NCBI GenBank assembly: GCA_030220185.1
Contig: JASPKZ010000423.1
Location: 372,001-436,000, forward strand
DNA: 64,000 nucleotides
DNA from: Diploptera punctata
Lineage: Eukaryota > Arthropoda > Insecta > Blattodea > Blaberidae
Direction: 5' to 3'
In this document: positions 43,095 through 53,462 of the stretch, one piece after another
How the letters are laid out: each line of letters starts with the position of its first letter
Position numbering within the stretch: position 1 is the first letter of the stretch
Notes under the pieces: generated by a model
The model's input: only the letters and a program-made list of their open reading frames with translations
What the model was told of the DNA's origin: nothing
Databases searched by the model: none
Position numbers and translations under genes: made by a program

Positions 43095-44104
43095 CTTACT
43101 TACTTACTTACTCGCTGGCACTATCGAAACCGTAGGTTCATGGCCGCGCGGACATATGCTCTCCATACATCACTATCCTGAGCTAATACTTTCCAATCAT
43201 TCCCTGTATAATCTACTTGCCTCAAATCATAGTTAATGTTATACTCCCACCTCATTCTTGGTCTACCAACTGGGCGTTTTCCCTCTGGCTTTCCTGCAAG
43301 AAGCTTCCGTGCAAGTCTTTTATTCCCCATACGTGCAACGGGTCCTGCCCATCGCAGTCTACGAGACTTAACTGTTCTTATTATATATCTGGCGTCCTGT
43401 AAAGACCATGTAGTTCATTGTTATGCAGTCTTCTCCATTCACCTGTCTGTTCATCTCTCTTTGGTCCAAAAATTTTCGTAAGTACTTTATTCTCAAATAC
43501 TTGTAATCTCCTTTCTTCCCTTAAAGTAAGAGTCCATGTTTCGCACCCATATATAACTGGTAGAATAATAGTTTTATATATTTTCAGTTTGACGTTTTTT
43601 GAAAGGAGTTGGGATATCTAGAGTCTCTGCAATGCATAATTGCACGCATTTATAGAATTGAGCCTATGTTTAATTTCTTTGTGCATCTCATTCCTATTTG
43701 TAATTATTGTTCCTAGGTTTTTGAATTCAGCCACTTCCTCAAAATTTCCCTCATTTGTCATTAGCTGTCCATTTCCATTATATAATGAATTCTATGTGTG
43801 ACCATATATTTAGTTTCATTGATATTTACTCCCAGTCCTAATTTCTTAGTGTTACTCAATAATGTGTGCGTGTTGTCCTTTAGTATCTCCTCGCTATCGG
43901 ACAATAATACTACATCATCAGCATAAACTAACAGCTTATTAATACCATTGAGTTGTAAGCCTTCCTCATTCTCTAAAGATTTAATGGCATGCTCTAGTAC
44001 AAAATTAAATAGTAGAGGAGATAGTGCATCTCCTTGCTTCAACCCATTCTGGATTTCAAAAGTGTCCGAAAACTGTTTGCCTACACGCACCCTGCTCTTT
44101 GTGC
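43095..44104 (-). pseudogene. LINE-T with partial RT, about 1 kb
   Basis: (CTTA)n tail at the left edge. The minus strand reads MRVGKQFSDTFEIQNGLKQG, DALSPLLFNFVLEHAIKSLE, NEEGLQLNGINKLLVYADDV and VLLSDSEEILKDNTHTLLSN in one open frame (44090-43761), and later GKPEGKRPVGRPRMRWEYNI. A short flanking repeat tttcata (43088-43094, 44105-44111) may be the target duplication. Very similar to the 40242-41530 copy, so both are recent. Confidence 0.85.
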
Positions 44105-44566
44105 TTTCATAGTGATACTAATCACATGATTTTATTTAATGACTCTTAGGTTTTATATAATACCATACATTATTATAGGCGATTGAACAGAGAAGCTATT
44201 GAGATATATAAACATAAACAAAATTTTAACAGAAAAGAGGATGATTTGAGAATTAATAGAACATGGTATCCTGTCCTGGAAAAGTGTCAAATAAAACCTT
44301 ATTGACAAATATAGTAAGTCATGACGTATACCATGACAACAGCAAATGGTTGAGCTACTCTATGTTTAACTCAACCAATTATAAATTATTTGCCAAAATC
44401 ATAGTTACTGTAAAATCACAAGTTAATAAATCAACAGTTACTACGAAAATCTACACACACAAAATCTCCTGAAGACAGAAACAAAATCTCCTGAAGTTGA
44501 TGAAACATCGAAAAGACAATACTGCAAGACACGGCCAAGAATCCCGAAAAGGTATTTTAATATACA
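44105..44566. other. No gene; Penelope-type motif near 44490
   Basis: ctcctgaagttgatgaaaca then tcgaaaagac at 44489-44518 resembles the CTGAnG ... GAAAC motif at the foldback loci. The preceding 44180-44450 may be related sequence, but no coding was recognised. Confidence 0.4.
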
Positions 44567-44960
44567 CTAACTAATAACCGGCGTGTGCTGCTACGTCTCA
44601 ATATTGAGGGTTAATTAATTATATGGTACACATTGATACAAACCAAACATGGAGGTTGCTAGAGTAAATTTTTAATTTAAAATTTCAGGTAAACCCCCAC
44701 TTCTAATGGTTGAATTTCACTGATTTTTGGAAAATACACACCTCTGTTTACTTTAATACGATATTCAGAGTTTTGTTGTAAAACATCGAAAATTGCGTTT
44801 TCAAGAGCGGTTTTTAAAATTTCGTTTCAGGTGAACTCCTACACCTAATGATTTTAGAACATAATAGATAAAGGCTAAATACTTTCCGCATCTGAAATCC
44901 TATACATACAAATTTTCACGAAGGTCGCTTGAACGGTTTAGAAGTCTATAAAGGACAAAA
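44567..44960 (-). mobile_element. Helitron 3' end fragment, minus strand
   Basis: ctaactaataaccggcgtgt and gctgctacgtc at the left edge are the complement of the Helitron 3' end (compare the 15853 end). Followed by the repeat also found at 16370-16734. Confidence 0.55.
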
Positions 44961-45329
44961 AGATGTACATTCGATTATATAACATATAATATAAACAATA
45001 GGTAAACAAATGAATACATATTACTTAGATCTTCATCTGATTACATAGTAATGTACAATAGTACTTAGAGTTTTGTATGATTTTGTTTTCTTTGCGGTCC
45101 GGAATATATAAATAACTGGCAGAATTAATTACTGCTTCGTCAATTTAAGGTTAGGTTAATGTATCTTACAGTGGTACTACTTAATTGAATAAGACTGTGA
45201 TGGTTTTGTTAGAATTGACAATTACTATCAGCAAGTCTCAAATAGTAAAATTGACATTACTTCATTAACTGAACAAAATATGGACTCCTGTTTAAATGGA
45301 CTATATAAACATAATAATATCCAGGAAGA

Positions 45330-45445
45330 CATAGGCTAAATGAAAGAATACAAAATACTAAAAAATGTTATTTTTCAATAAATAAAGTATTTAAATTCAA
45401 AATTCCCACACGCGAAACAAAAGCCAGATTGTATAAAACCCTAAG
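45330..45445 (+). pseudogene. LINE fragment
   Basis: Reads KVFKFKIPTRETKARLYKTL, the segment that in LINE-G precedes AVPALLYGSETW (compare 6140-6190). It is cut off at the Helitron end. Confidence 0.5.
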
Positions 45446-46840
45446 CTAACAACTGGCGTGCGCTGCTGCGCCGAAAAAAGAAAATTAATGTGTTCTTATG
45501 TTTAATTGAATAAGTGAAGGGAAAAAATGGTTATAAATTTATATTGTAATTATTTTTCGATACCCCGTGCTGTTTACTCGGCATTGCCCGGGAATCTTTA
45601 TCACGATCATCTTGGCATAAATGAGCTGAAAGACAAAAATTAAAGTGTTTTTATGTTTAGTTGAATGAGTAAGAGTTACATTTTCTTTCGTAATTATTTT
45701 AAGATACATCAAGCTGATTACAGGATGTTGCCCGGGAATCTACTTGTTCTAATCTTCCCGGCATAAATGAGCTGAAAGACGAAAATTAATGTTTTTATGT
45801 TTAGTTGGATAAGTGAGAGGAAGAATAATTATAAATTTATATCGTAATTATTTTTAGATAACCCGTTCTGATTAACCGGCATTTACTGGGAATCTACATT
45901 TCTTCATGGCATAAATGAGCTGAAAGGTTGAAAATTAATGTGTTTTTATGTGTAGTTGAATAAGTAATAGGCAACACACACACACACATATATATATATA
46001 AGTTATTTTTAGATGCCCCATGCTGATTACCCAAATTTGCCAGGGAATCTATTTATCCCGATCTTTTTGGCATAAATGAGCTGAAAGGCGAAAAGTAAAG
46101 TGTTTCTATGTATAGTTGAATAAGTAGAGGAAAACATTATATCGTAATTATATAATATATATAAGCCTACCCCGTGATGATTCCTCGCAGTTACCCGGGA
46201 ACCTACTTACCCCGATCTCCCTGGCATAAATGAGCTGAAAGACGAAAATGAATGTGTTTTTCTGTTTAAGTAAAAAAGAAAAAATCATATCGTAATTATT
46301 TTTAGACACCCCCTGCTGATTATCCGATGTTGCCCGGAAATCTACTTATCCAGTTCTTCATGGCATAAATGAGCTGAGAGACAAAATTGTGAGTTATCTG
46401 TAAACGAATACCCGTCGTTCGCTGCTACGCATGCCCAGGAATCTACTATCTCAATCTTCTTGGCATCAGTGAAAGACAAAAATGGTAATTGTGAGTTTTC
46501 CATAAAAGATAAACATATGTTTACGCTGACTCTTTTGTAGTTTTGTTTTAGATGTTCAATTCTGTGTAGGCCTACATTCATTTTATAGGCCTATATATAT
46601 ATTTTGGTTTAGGAAACGTAAGCCATTTAAGCGCCCAAAAAGCTACTATTTTCACGTTTTTCACTACAAAAGGGTGATTTTTAAGGGTGTAGGAGTTAAG
46701 CATCACAACTCTCTTATATCCTAAGTTCATCCTGGGAATCTCCTGATCATTTTGCAAAATTCCCCATCATAATGGAATGAACGATATGGCAGCGCATAAA
46801 ATGCGAACAAACAAACAAACATTCATTTTTATATATTAGA
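45446..46840 (-). mobile_element. Helitron with central tandem repeats, minus strand
   Basis: The 5' end (right side) reads A|TCTAATATATAAAAATG on the minus strand and is followed by the same 200 bases as the 15386 Helitron. The 3' end (left side) is ctaacaactggcgtgcgctg, the complement of the usual terminal region, with CTAG mutated. The centre is the minisatellite 45470-46510. No Rep/helicase ORF. Confidence 0.7.
45470..46510. repeat. Helitron-internal minisatellite, about 7 units of 100-161 bp
   Basis: The phrase ggcataaatgagctgaaag recurs near 45615, 45761, 45909, 46070, 46223 and 46362, with a degraded unit at 46462. Each is followed by aaaattaa-gtgttttta and preceded by a cccgggaatctactta-like block. 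Confidence 0.85.
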
Positions 46841-46906
46841 TAACGATAGCCATGAAAGTTCTAACCAACATAAGTGTTACGGTAAATGCGATTAATCCGC
46901 TAATTA

Positions 46907-47170
46907 TATATATGTGTGTGTGTGTGTGTTATAATTAAATACTTAACATTGAGCAATGCAAGCTTAATATGGTATGATAAGAAAAATGATGGCAGTGAAG
47001 ACCGAGTTCTCGCGACATCTAGTAATAATGGAGAATATAATACATATATAAGAAAAATAAATGTTTAAATTGGATTCGCCTGGTGGTGTAAGTTAATGGA
47101 TAACACGCTGAGGTACAGACTCAGAGATCCGGGCTCGAATCCCGTCCAGGCATTTATTTTTCTTATCATA

Positions 47171-47202
<32 letters not shown>
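46907..47202. mobile_element. tRNA-bearing, TA-bounded element, short copy
   Basis: Sits in a TATATA run of the Ginger left terminal repeat; the right repeat lacks it. Left edge: TA, then TG microsatellite and ttaacattgagcaatgcaag. Right edge: TA microsatellite 47172-47202. A perfect 21-bp inverted repeat (46967-46987 and 47156-47176, core ggtatgataagaaaa) encloses the tRNA-like sequence. An inner 16-bp inverted repeat (ataagaaaaataaatg, 47048-47063 and 47151-47166) hugs it. The left arm's tRNA-like copy, present at 14 kb, is deleted here. Confidence 0.8.
47078..47151 (+). other. tRNA-like sequence, third copy
   Basis: As at 14470-14539, but with four extra bases in the D arm (tgtaagttaatgg against tgtaatgg) and gggctcgaatccc in the T arm. 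Acceptor GCCTGG/CCAGGC is intact. The D-arm insertion argues against a working tRNA. Confidence 0.6.
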
Positions 47203-47205
<3 letters not shown>

Positions 47206-47344
47206 CCGGTTATTATACATAATCACCACTAAATTTGGTAAATATGATACATTATTTAAAATTTATCAATTTAATCGGTTTGTTTGCATTATTCCCAACT
47301 CGTAACGGTAAATGTGATAAAAGTCCCTAACTTTACGAAAATTT

Positions 47345-47690
47345 GTTCAGTTTGCGCAACTGTTTGGCTTCTATCAACACGTGACGGTGATATTAGAAGT
47401 TCAAAATGATGAGTTTTATCAGTTAGGAACGAAACAAGGAAGACTTTCACAGTTGTATACCAGAAATCAATTCACAATTTGTGAAGAAAAATTTATTTTG
47501 TTTGACGATGTTCCAGATCTAGCTATATCACTTCGAGAATGTGTTAGAAAGATACGAGTATCTTTCTGGAGGTCAGGGATATCAGAGATGTGTTTGTAAG
47601 GGACATTGCGAGTCTGATACGTGGAAATGTAAAACAATCTGGCAAACGTTGTAATTCTAAATGTCATAACAGTCTAATATGCTTAAATAA
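47345..47690 (+). pseudogene. Ginger/KRBA2-like integrase protein, C-terminal remnant
   Basis: Reads FYQLGTKQGRLSQLYTRNQF, then FDDVPDLAISLRECVRKI, a frame change, GGQGYQRCVCKGHCESDTWK, CKQSGKRCNSKCHNSLICL. The spacing of cysteines (CxC...CxxxxxxCxC...CxxxCH) and the ending CHNSL match, from memory, the tail of integrase-type transposon proteins related to KRAB-A domain-containing protein 2. The DDE integrase core itself is not present. At least one frameshift. Confidence 0.6.
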
Positions 47691-47703
47691 GTAAACTTAA
47701 AAT

Positions 47704-47982
47704 ATTAAAATATAAAATTATGGAATATTCACCTGAAAGGTCCGTCTCCTCAACCTAATTAAGTAACCGTAGCGCTTTCGGGACTTGTCTCATCATCGGC
47801 AGGATTCAAAACTGGTATTTCACTTAAATCCTGCCGATGATGGGACAATTCCCGAAAGCGCTACAGTTAAATAACTAATTAAGTTGAGAAGACAGAACTT
47901 TCAGATGAATATTCCATAATTTTATATTTTAATTTTGATTAATACCTCAACGGAACACATCATGAATCTTATAAAAGTTGAT
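47704..47982. mobile_element. Foldback retroposon (Penelope-type end) with 12-bp target duplication
   Basis: Flanked by taaacttaaaat at 47692-47703 and 47983-47994. The arms of about 100 bp (47704-47806 and 47827-47937) form a near-perfect hairpin with a loop of about 20 bases. Both arms carry cctgccgatgatgggacaat then cccgaaagcgctac. After the arms, acctcaacggaa and atgaat match the 20236-20482 copy. Confidence 0.8.
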
Positions 47983-48499
47983 TAAACTTAAAATGTTTAG
48001 TAATTTGTAGTAATAGCATTTAACGTTATTCAAAAAAATGTTTGTTTTTTCTCTAGAATATGGGCTTAGTTTGTTTTTCATATGTAACTACAGTTTGTTT
48101 TTTATGTGCAACTGTTTTGTACAAGTTCAATAAAATTGTATTATAACCATTTATTGACTTTCTAATTGTAAAATATAAAATATTATAATTCGTGATCTCT
48201 TACGCCAATAGTTTCAAACGAAAAAATATCTTTCCGAATAGCAACTACAAAAAAAACTGCACTCTATTCTACCGACACAATCAGACATGATATGTATCAT
48301 ATTTACCATTACGAGTTGGGAATTAGGCTATTCAAACAAACCGGTTAATTTGATAAATTAAAAAATATATATCATATTTACCGGCATTAATTGTGATTAT
48401 GCATAATTGCCGGTTTTTATATATAATCACCAGTTTAATACTTTTACCGTAACATAAACATAGGTGAAATTAATTTCAAGAAACTCAGCCAATTTCTAA

Positions 48500-48720
48500 A
48501 CACCGATATCCGCGCTACAGTATAACAGCATGCGATTCCAGAAATGGGAATATGTTTAATTTTTTTTCTGACCTCTTTCCTGTTTGTCATTTATTATTCA
48601 GACACTGAATTTCCTTCATTGGCCAATTCCTATACATGTAGACGTGACCATATATATTTAGTTTTACTGACATTTACATCCAACCCTAATTTCTTAGTGT
48701 TACTTGAATTTCCTATAAGG
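48500..48720 (-). pseudogene. LINE-T fragment, minus strand
   Basis: acagcatgcgattccagaaa, gtgaccatatatatttagtt and ccctaatttcttagtgttac match the internal LINE-T region seen at 39220-39450. Disrupted and cut by SINE-2. Confidence 0.65.
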
Positions 48721-48734
48721 ATATAATTCACTTT

Positions 48735-49081
48735 TTGTCCCGCGCCGTAGCCGAGCGGTTAAGGTAGGAAGCCTTGGCGCAGAGCTACGGGACTTGCGCT
48801 GGTTCGAGTCTCCATGGGGGAAGAAATCTTCACATGGTATTTCGGCCTGTATCGGACAGGTGTCCACCCAGCATCGTGAGGCATTTGGGTAGCTACAATA
48901 AGTAGCGGCTCCAGGTTGAGAAAACCAGCTATAACGACAGGGGGACTCGACATGCTGACCACATGTCATCCCTAAACTGGCTTATGATCATCTACCTCTG
49001 TGATTGACACATGTGGATGTGAGGTCAGCAGCCGGCTGGTAGGCCAAGGGCCTTCTAAGCCTGTCGCGCCAGGAGTTTTTT
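48735..49081 (+). mobile_element. SINE-2, full length, 14-bp target duplication
   Basis: The flanking direct repeat atataattcacttt occurs at 48721-48734 and 49082-49095. The tRNA-like head gccgtagccgagcggttaag (A box of tRNA-Leu/Ser style with an extended variable arm) is followed by the B box ctggttcgagtctcc. The body includes ggtatttcggcctgtatcgg and agcggctccaggttgagaaa. It ends ctgtcgcgccaggag and a T-rich tail. Truncated relative at 18035-18215. Confidence 0.9.
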
Positions 49082-49109
49082 ATATAATTCACTTTAAATT
49101 AACAAGTTT

Positions 49110-49905
49110 GGTCCATGGTATCTCACTTTGGCGTTGTGGAGTGGTTTGTGAGTTTAAATGACCTGGAGAGCTATGGCGGCAGCAGAATTGCTGCCGAAAG
49201 GGTTACCCATATCGGTCAGGTCGAAGGCGAAAATCCAGACGAAAAAAGTACCTTGGTCGATAGAATGACGATCTTCCGCCGTAAAAATACAATCGTCATG
49301 AAACGCGGACACGGGTTCCATTGGAGTAAAATTTTCCGGAGGTAAAAGAGTACGCTATTCGGTTTTCCGGATGGGACATTACTTCAGGGAAACCATGTCA
49401 AAGGCTCATACACGGAGACATGCTTCAAGGAATGTGAACAGTTGGAACATCATATAGTAATGGGGCATTAGCGCCTAGTAGGTAGATGAAGAGTGGAATG
49501 GGAGAATAGCATTAACCATGATATATTATTTTAAGTCCAATATTAAGGATATTCTGATGCACTCGAAAATCCGAAAAAATGCACATTTTCGAAAAATGAC
49601 TTAAAAATCGAACATTTTGCACAAGTTATCCTAGATTGTGAAGCTCATATCCATTTGTTATTTAAGATTTATTTTTGAAGATTGTCAAGCATTAGACTAG
49701 TTTTTTAAGTGTATATTTTATTATAGGCCTAAATGAATTAATTCATTTTATCGAGTGAGAGGTACGTATAATTAATTCAAGCAGTTTGAGGGAAGTAGAT
49801 AATACAGGATATGATTGGAAAACATTAGCTAAGGATAGGGATGTAAGAAAATAACGTCCGCGCGGCCATAAACCTACGGGTTCCATAGTGCTAGTGAGTT
49901 AGTTA
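49110..49905 (+). mobile_element. LINE-T internally deleted derivative, third copy
   Basis: 5' module (ggcgttgtggagtggtttgt, gccgaaagggttacccatat, ccgtaaaaatacaatcgtca) to about 49430. Then short LINE-T 3' pieces: aatagcattaaccatgat at 49503, interrupted by about 265 bp of unmatched AT-rich DNA (49522-49786), then tttgagggaagtagataata through cctacgggttccatagtgct. The interruption has no obvious target duplication. Confidence 0.6.
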
Positions 49906-50574
49906 TTTAATTAGATTGCTCCTTTTAATACAGCTGTTTCAGTAAATCTTCAAACGTCAAATTCTGAAGTCAAAGAATGTATCGTTTAATAAATAGCAGG
50001 TGCGTGCGAAGCTTTTTCCCGCCTATTTAATTATAGAGCTAGTACGCATACTGATGAAATGCGTACATGAAATTCAAGAAGCACGCAATCGATGGTCAAC
50101 TATTTCTTTTTCAGAGAATAGGAGGATCGATGAAGCATAAAATTTGTACAAAATTTCAGTGTACAGTAGTCAAGTCACGCATCTGGAAAACGAGCCACAA
50201 TGGAAAGAGTTCGTGCAGCTAAATATTTCTGTTTGTGAAAATCATTGTTACTGACCTTACAAATTACGCGTGCTCTGTTAATTCCGCCCTCTAGCACCAA
50301 CCCTTTTTCCAGCTGAAAATATAAAAATTCCAAAAGCTGTTCCCAACAATTGTGAAACTGTGGCCACTAAAAGCAGTAATGTGGTCCGTACATATCTTAC
50401 AGGCCTGGGTAATGCCTTTTTCAACCTTAACAAAAACTACGAGATGGTAAGATAACCCAATAGCAAAATAATATAGAGAGTGTAACAATAATAATAACGT
50501 AATCTTCCAATAATAACAGATAACAACAATCATATATAAGACATACATAATATATACTCCGTAATAATAATTCT
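49906..50574. other. No gene recognised
   Basis: No motif or repeat match found. Confidence 0.35.
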
Positions 50575-50860
50575 ATTCTATAGTAATTCTGCCCGAGGGC
50601 AGGTCTTTCACTGCAATCTCAGCATTTTCATGCTATGCTTTGCAGCTTTACTAAGGAATTATAGGTGAAGGATGATGATGATGATGGTAATGATGATCGG
50701 ATGATTTTCGGGACCGTTGGGCCCTAAGCTACCTGACATTTGTCTTACAAATGAGTAAAAACCCCGAAAAAACTCACCCGGAGTCTATCTCGACCGGGAA
50801 TCGAACCCGGGCCAGTTGCGTGACAAGATTACACGCTATCTCGAGACCACAGCGGTGAAC
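50575..50860 (-). mobile_element. SINE-3, full length, minus strand
   Basis: On the minus strand: head accgctgtggtctcgagata, B box gcccgggttcgattcccgg, body gttttttcggggtttttact and agcttagggcccaacggtcc. Then a CAT-rich stretch, and 3' part aaagcatagcatgaaaatgc and gacctgccctcgggcag. A 5' piece recurs at 63205-63375 and a 3' piece at 17270-17417. The head abuts the next AAT microsatellite. Confidence 0.75.

Positions 50861-50942
<82 letters not shown>
50861..50942. repeat. AAT microsatellite, tail of a LINE-N
   Basis: About 27 uninterrupted units, directly next to a LINE-N C-terminus on the minus strand. The 3' tail of that element. Confidence 0.9.
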
Positions 50943-50946
<4 letters not shown>

Positions 50947-51265
50947 TGTTTTTTATTAAGGATTTTCTCTACATAACAGCAGTTATCCTTCAGCCCAAAT
51001 GTATTTTGCTCCGCCACAGATTTCTATCCTCAGCATATTCTTCTTTGAGGTCTCTGCTAATCATGTTTTTTGTCATTTCATCCAACCACTGTTCTTTGGG
51101 TTTCCCCCTCCTCTTCCTGCCTTCAGCATTCCAATCCAGCATCATTTTTGGGATTCTATTATTCTCTATCCTCTTCAGCTGTCCATACCATTTCAATCTT
51201 CGTTCCTCTATTACTTCTATAATATTATGTTTAATTTTCATTATTTCTCTATTTTTTTTGGTTAT
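50943..51265 (-). pseudogene. LINE-N C-terminus, minus strand, copy 1 of the chain
   Basis: The minus strand encodes IIEVIEERRLKWYGQLKRIE, NNRIPKMMLDWNAEGRKRRG, KPKEQWLDEMTKNMISRDLK and EYAEDRNLWRSKIHLG. This is the usual LINE sequence after the RT (RLKWYGH-x-KRM, RIPK, W-x-P-x-GRRKRGRPK). Ends at the next AAT tail. Confidence 0.8.
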
Positions 51266-51275
51266 GATGATAATG

Positions 51276-51313
<38 letters not shown>

Positions 51314-51838
51314 CTTTATTAGGAATGAATGTCTCTACAATACAGTAGTTTTCCTACAATCCATTGTAAGTTTTACTGCTCCATATATCCCAATTCTCTG
51401 CGTCACTCTCTATTAATCCTCTCGAGAACATACTCCTATGCACTCCTTGAAACCACGGCCCTTTTGGTCTCCTCTTTCGTCTGTTGTCCCCGCTTCAAAA
51501 TTTAATATCAGTTTAGGTATCCTGTCATCTGATATCCTCTTTACGTGGCCAAACCACTTCAGTCTTTTACCTTCAATAACTTCTAGAACATATTTTTGAA
51601 CATCCGATATTTCTCTGATTTTAGTATTTCAAATTATTACTCTTCTTTAATTTCTAGAAGCACTCTTTAAAAAGTCCATCTCTGTCACTTGTAGTTTGTG
51701 TGTTTGTTCTCTGCTTAAGGTCCTCATTATACAATAGTACACTCTCCACCAATGAACTATAACTACTTTTTTTAGAATGTTTCTATACCACAACATAGAA
51801 TTTAATATTCCAATTGTTTTTCTTTCTTGACTTACTCT

Positions 51839-51840
<2 letters not shown>
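51266..51840 (-). pseudogene. LINE-N C-terminal region, minus strand, copy 2 of the chain
   Basis: AAT tail at 51273-51312. Beyond it the minus strand encodes (with frameshifts) HKLQVTEMDFLKSASRN, VIEGKRLKWFGHVKRISDDR and IPKLILNFEAGT. Upstream it reaches the QTHKLQ segment, then stops at the next AAT tract. Confidence 0.75.
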
Positions 51841-51887
<47 letters not shown>

Positions 51888-52937
51888 TAATAATAATATC
51901 ATCATCATCATGAACAAATTCGTTTTAGGCCATGTGGCTTTTACGGTAAACCTAGCGAAGATGGCCTTGATCTTTCCACCGATGTTTTTGTCTTCCTTGG
52001 TCCCTATGTCCAGTTGGGGTATATTGGAATGCCAGTTTTGGAAGTCTATTTCTTGCCATTCTCCTCAGATGATTTTTCCATTCTTGTTGGTATCTTTGTA
52101 TATCTTCATTTAAACTTGTTACTCCAAGTTTTCCTGATAATAGTGTTCCTTTGGTGATCCAGTCTATTAACTCCTAACAATGATCGTAAGAAGCGCATTT
52201 GACTTACTTGAAGTTTATGAGAGTTTCTTTTATTTAAAATCCAAATTTCACTTCCGTATTTTAGAGCAGCTTCTGATGTGATGTTATGTAATCTTAGTTT
52301 TGTCTCTGTCCTCATCTGTTTACCAAAATGTCTTCGTATTACCCCACTCATTTTATTATATTTCTGTAATTTTGAATCAATGTCACTCTTATACTCTGCA
52401 AATACACTTCCTAAGTAAGAGAAATCTGACAGTTGTTCTATAATTTTTCCATCAATCTCAATTTTCACCCGTTGTATGTTTTTTCCACACATTGCCATTG
52501 TTTTGGATTTTGAAGTGGAAATGTTTATATTTTATTCGCTGGCAATTTTGAATAATTGATACGCTGCTATTTGTAAACTATCTTCGGAATCTGATAATAT
52601 TATTTGATCATCAGCATATAATATTGTTTGAATTATTTTATTCCTAGTTATTGAAATTCCACTATTTACTGTTTGTTTCCATTCTTGCACTATTCTGTTA
52701 ATGTATATATTAAATAAGAGTGGAGATAGTCCACATCCTCGTCGAACACCTTTGCTTGTGTTTATGTGTTCTGTAATTTCTCCATCTGGTAATTTTATTT
52801 TGATTTTAGAATTTTGATATAAGCTTTGTATGGCTCGTATTACATGTGAGTGTATATGTTATTCATGCAGTATCTCCCAAAGGCCAAAGTTTATCTCGGT
52901 TTACATTATCATATGCCTTTTCATAATCTATAAATAG
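51841..52937 (-). pseudogene. LINE-N RT and middle region, minus strand, copy 3 of the chain
   Basis: AAT tail at 51841-51898. The minus strand encodes, from right to left, RGCGLSPLLFNIYINRI (near 52690-52745), a YADDQ-type box (tatgctgatgatcaa near 52606-52620), CGKNIQRVKIEIDGKIIEQL, SDFSYLGSVFAEYKSDIDSK, LRLHNITSEAALKYGSEIWI and QVSQMRFLRSLLGVNRLDHQ. The C-terminal module is largely lost. Confidence 0.8.
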
Positions 52938-52961
52938 TAATAATAATAATAAAATAATAAT

Positions 52962-53008
<47 letters not shown>

Positions 53009-53462
53009 GATCATCGGTTGGTTAATGTCTTTGACATCGTCCGATTCCTAATAGCCAATTTTGTCGGTCCATCCAATCTCCTGGTTGTAGATGTTTCTCC
53101 TTCATATATAAACATATTACCCGACTCCAGGAGCTTTTATGTCTTCCTCTGCTTCGTCTTCCCTCAGGTTTCCATTCCAAAACAGATTTTGGTAGTCGAT
53201 CCTCTTCCATTCGCTGGTCATGTCCGTACCATCTTAACTGTTGAGTTTTAATATAATCTAAAATAGTGTCTTCAATCTTCATTTTCTCCCCTATAACTGA
53301 GTTCCTAATTTTTTTTCTCTTCTTGAAATTCTTGCTGCCCTTCGTATAAAATCCATTTCCGTTGCCAAAAGGTACTTATTTGTTTTTGTTGTTAATGGCC
53401 AAAGTTCTGCTCCATAAGTAATGATGTTTATAACAATTTCATGATACATATTCATTTTATTT
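52938..53462 (-). pseudogene. LINE-N, copy 4 of the chain, 3' half (split by LTR element)
   Basis: AAT tail at 52940-53004. The minus strand encodes MKIEDTILDYIKTQQLRWYG, HDQRMEEDRLPKSVLEWKPE and GRRSRGRHKSSW, and upstream TYGAELWPLTTKTNKYLLAT and EMDFIRRAARISRREKIRN. The frame runs to the LTR element boundary at 53462 and continues in register at 57352. Confidence 0.85.

Larger units (their letters stand above)
46875..48454 (+). mobile_element. Ginger-like DNA transposon with long inverted repeats and two nested insertions
   Basis: The left terminus tgttacggtaaatgcgatta has an inverted partner ending ttttaccgtaaca at 48454. The similarity continues inward for over 200 bp (left up to cgtaacggtaaatgtgat near 47320, right from atcatatttaccattacgag near 48300). 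Flanks taag and taaa (46871-46874, 48455-48458) fit a 4-bp target duplication with one change. TGT termini and a 4-bp duplication are known for Ginger elements. The coding remnant at 47345-47690 agrees. Insertions: 46907-47202 and 47704-47982. Confidence 0.65.

Noticed and set aside
50829..51017. Poly-Tyr and poly-Asn/poly-Ile coding frames near AAT runs (also 22099, 57504, 58544)
   Set aside because: Translations of microsatellites.
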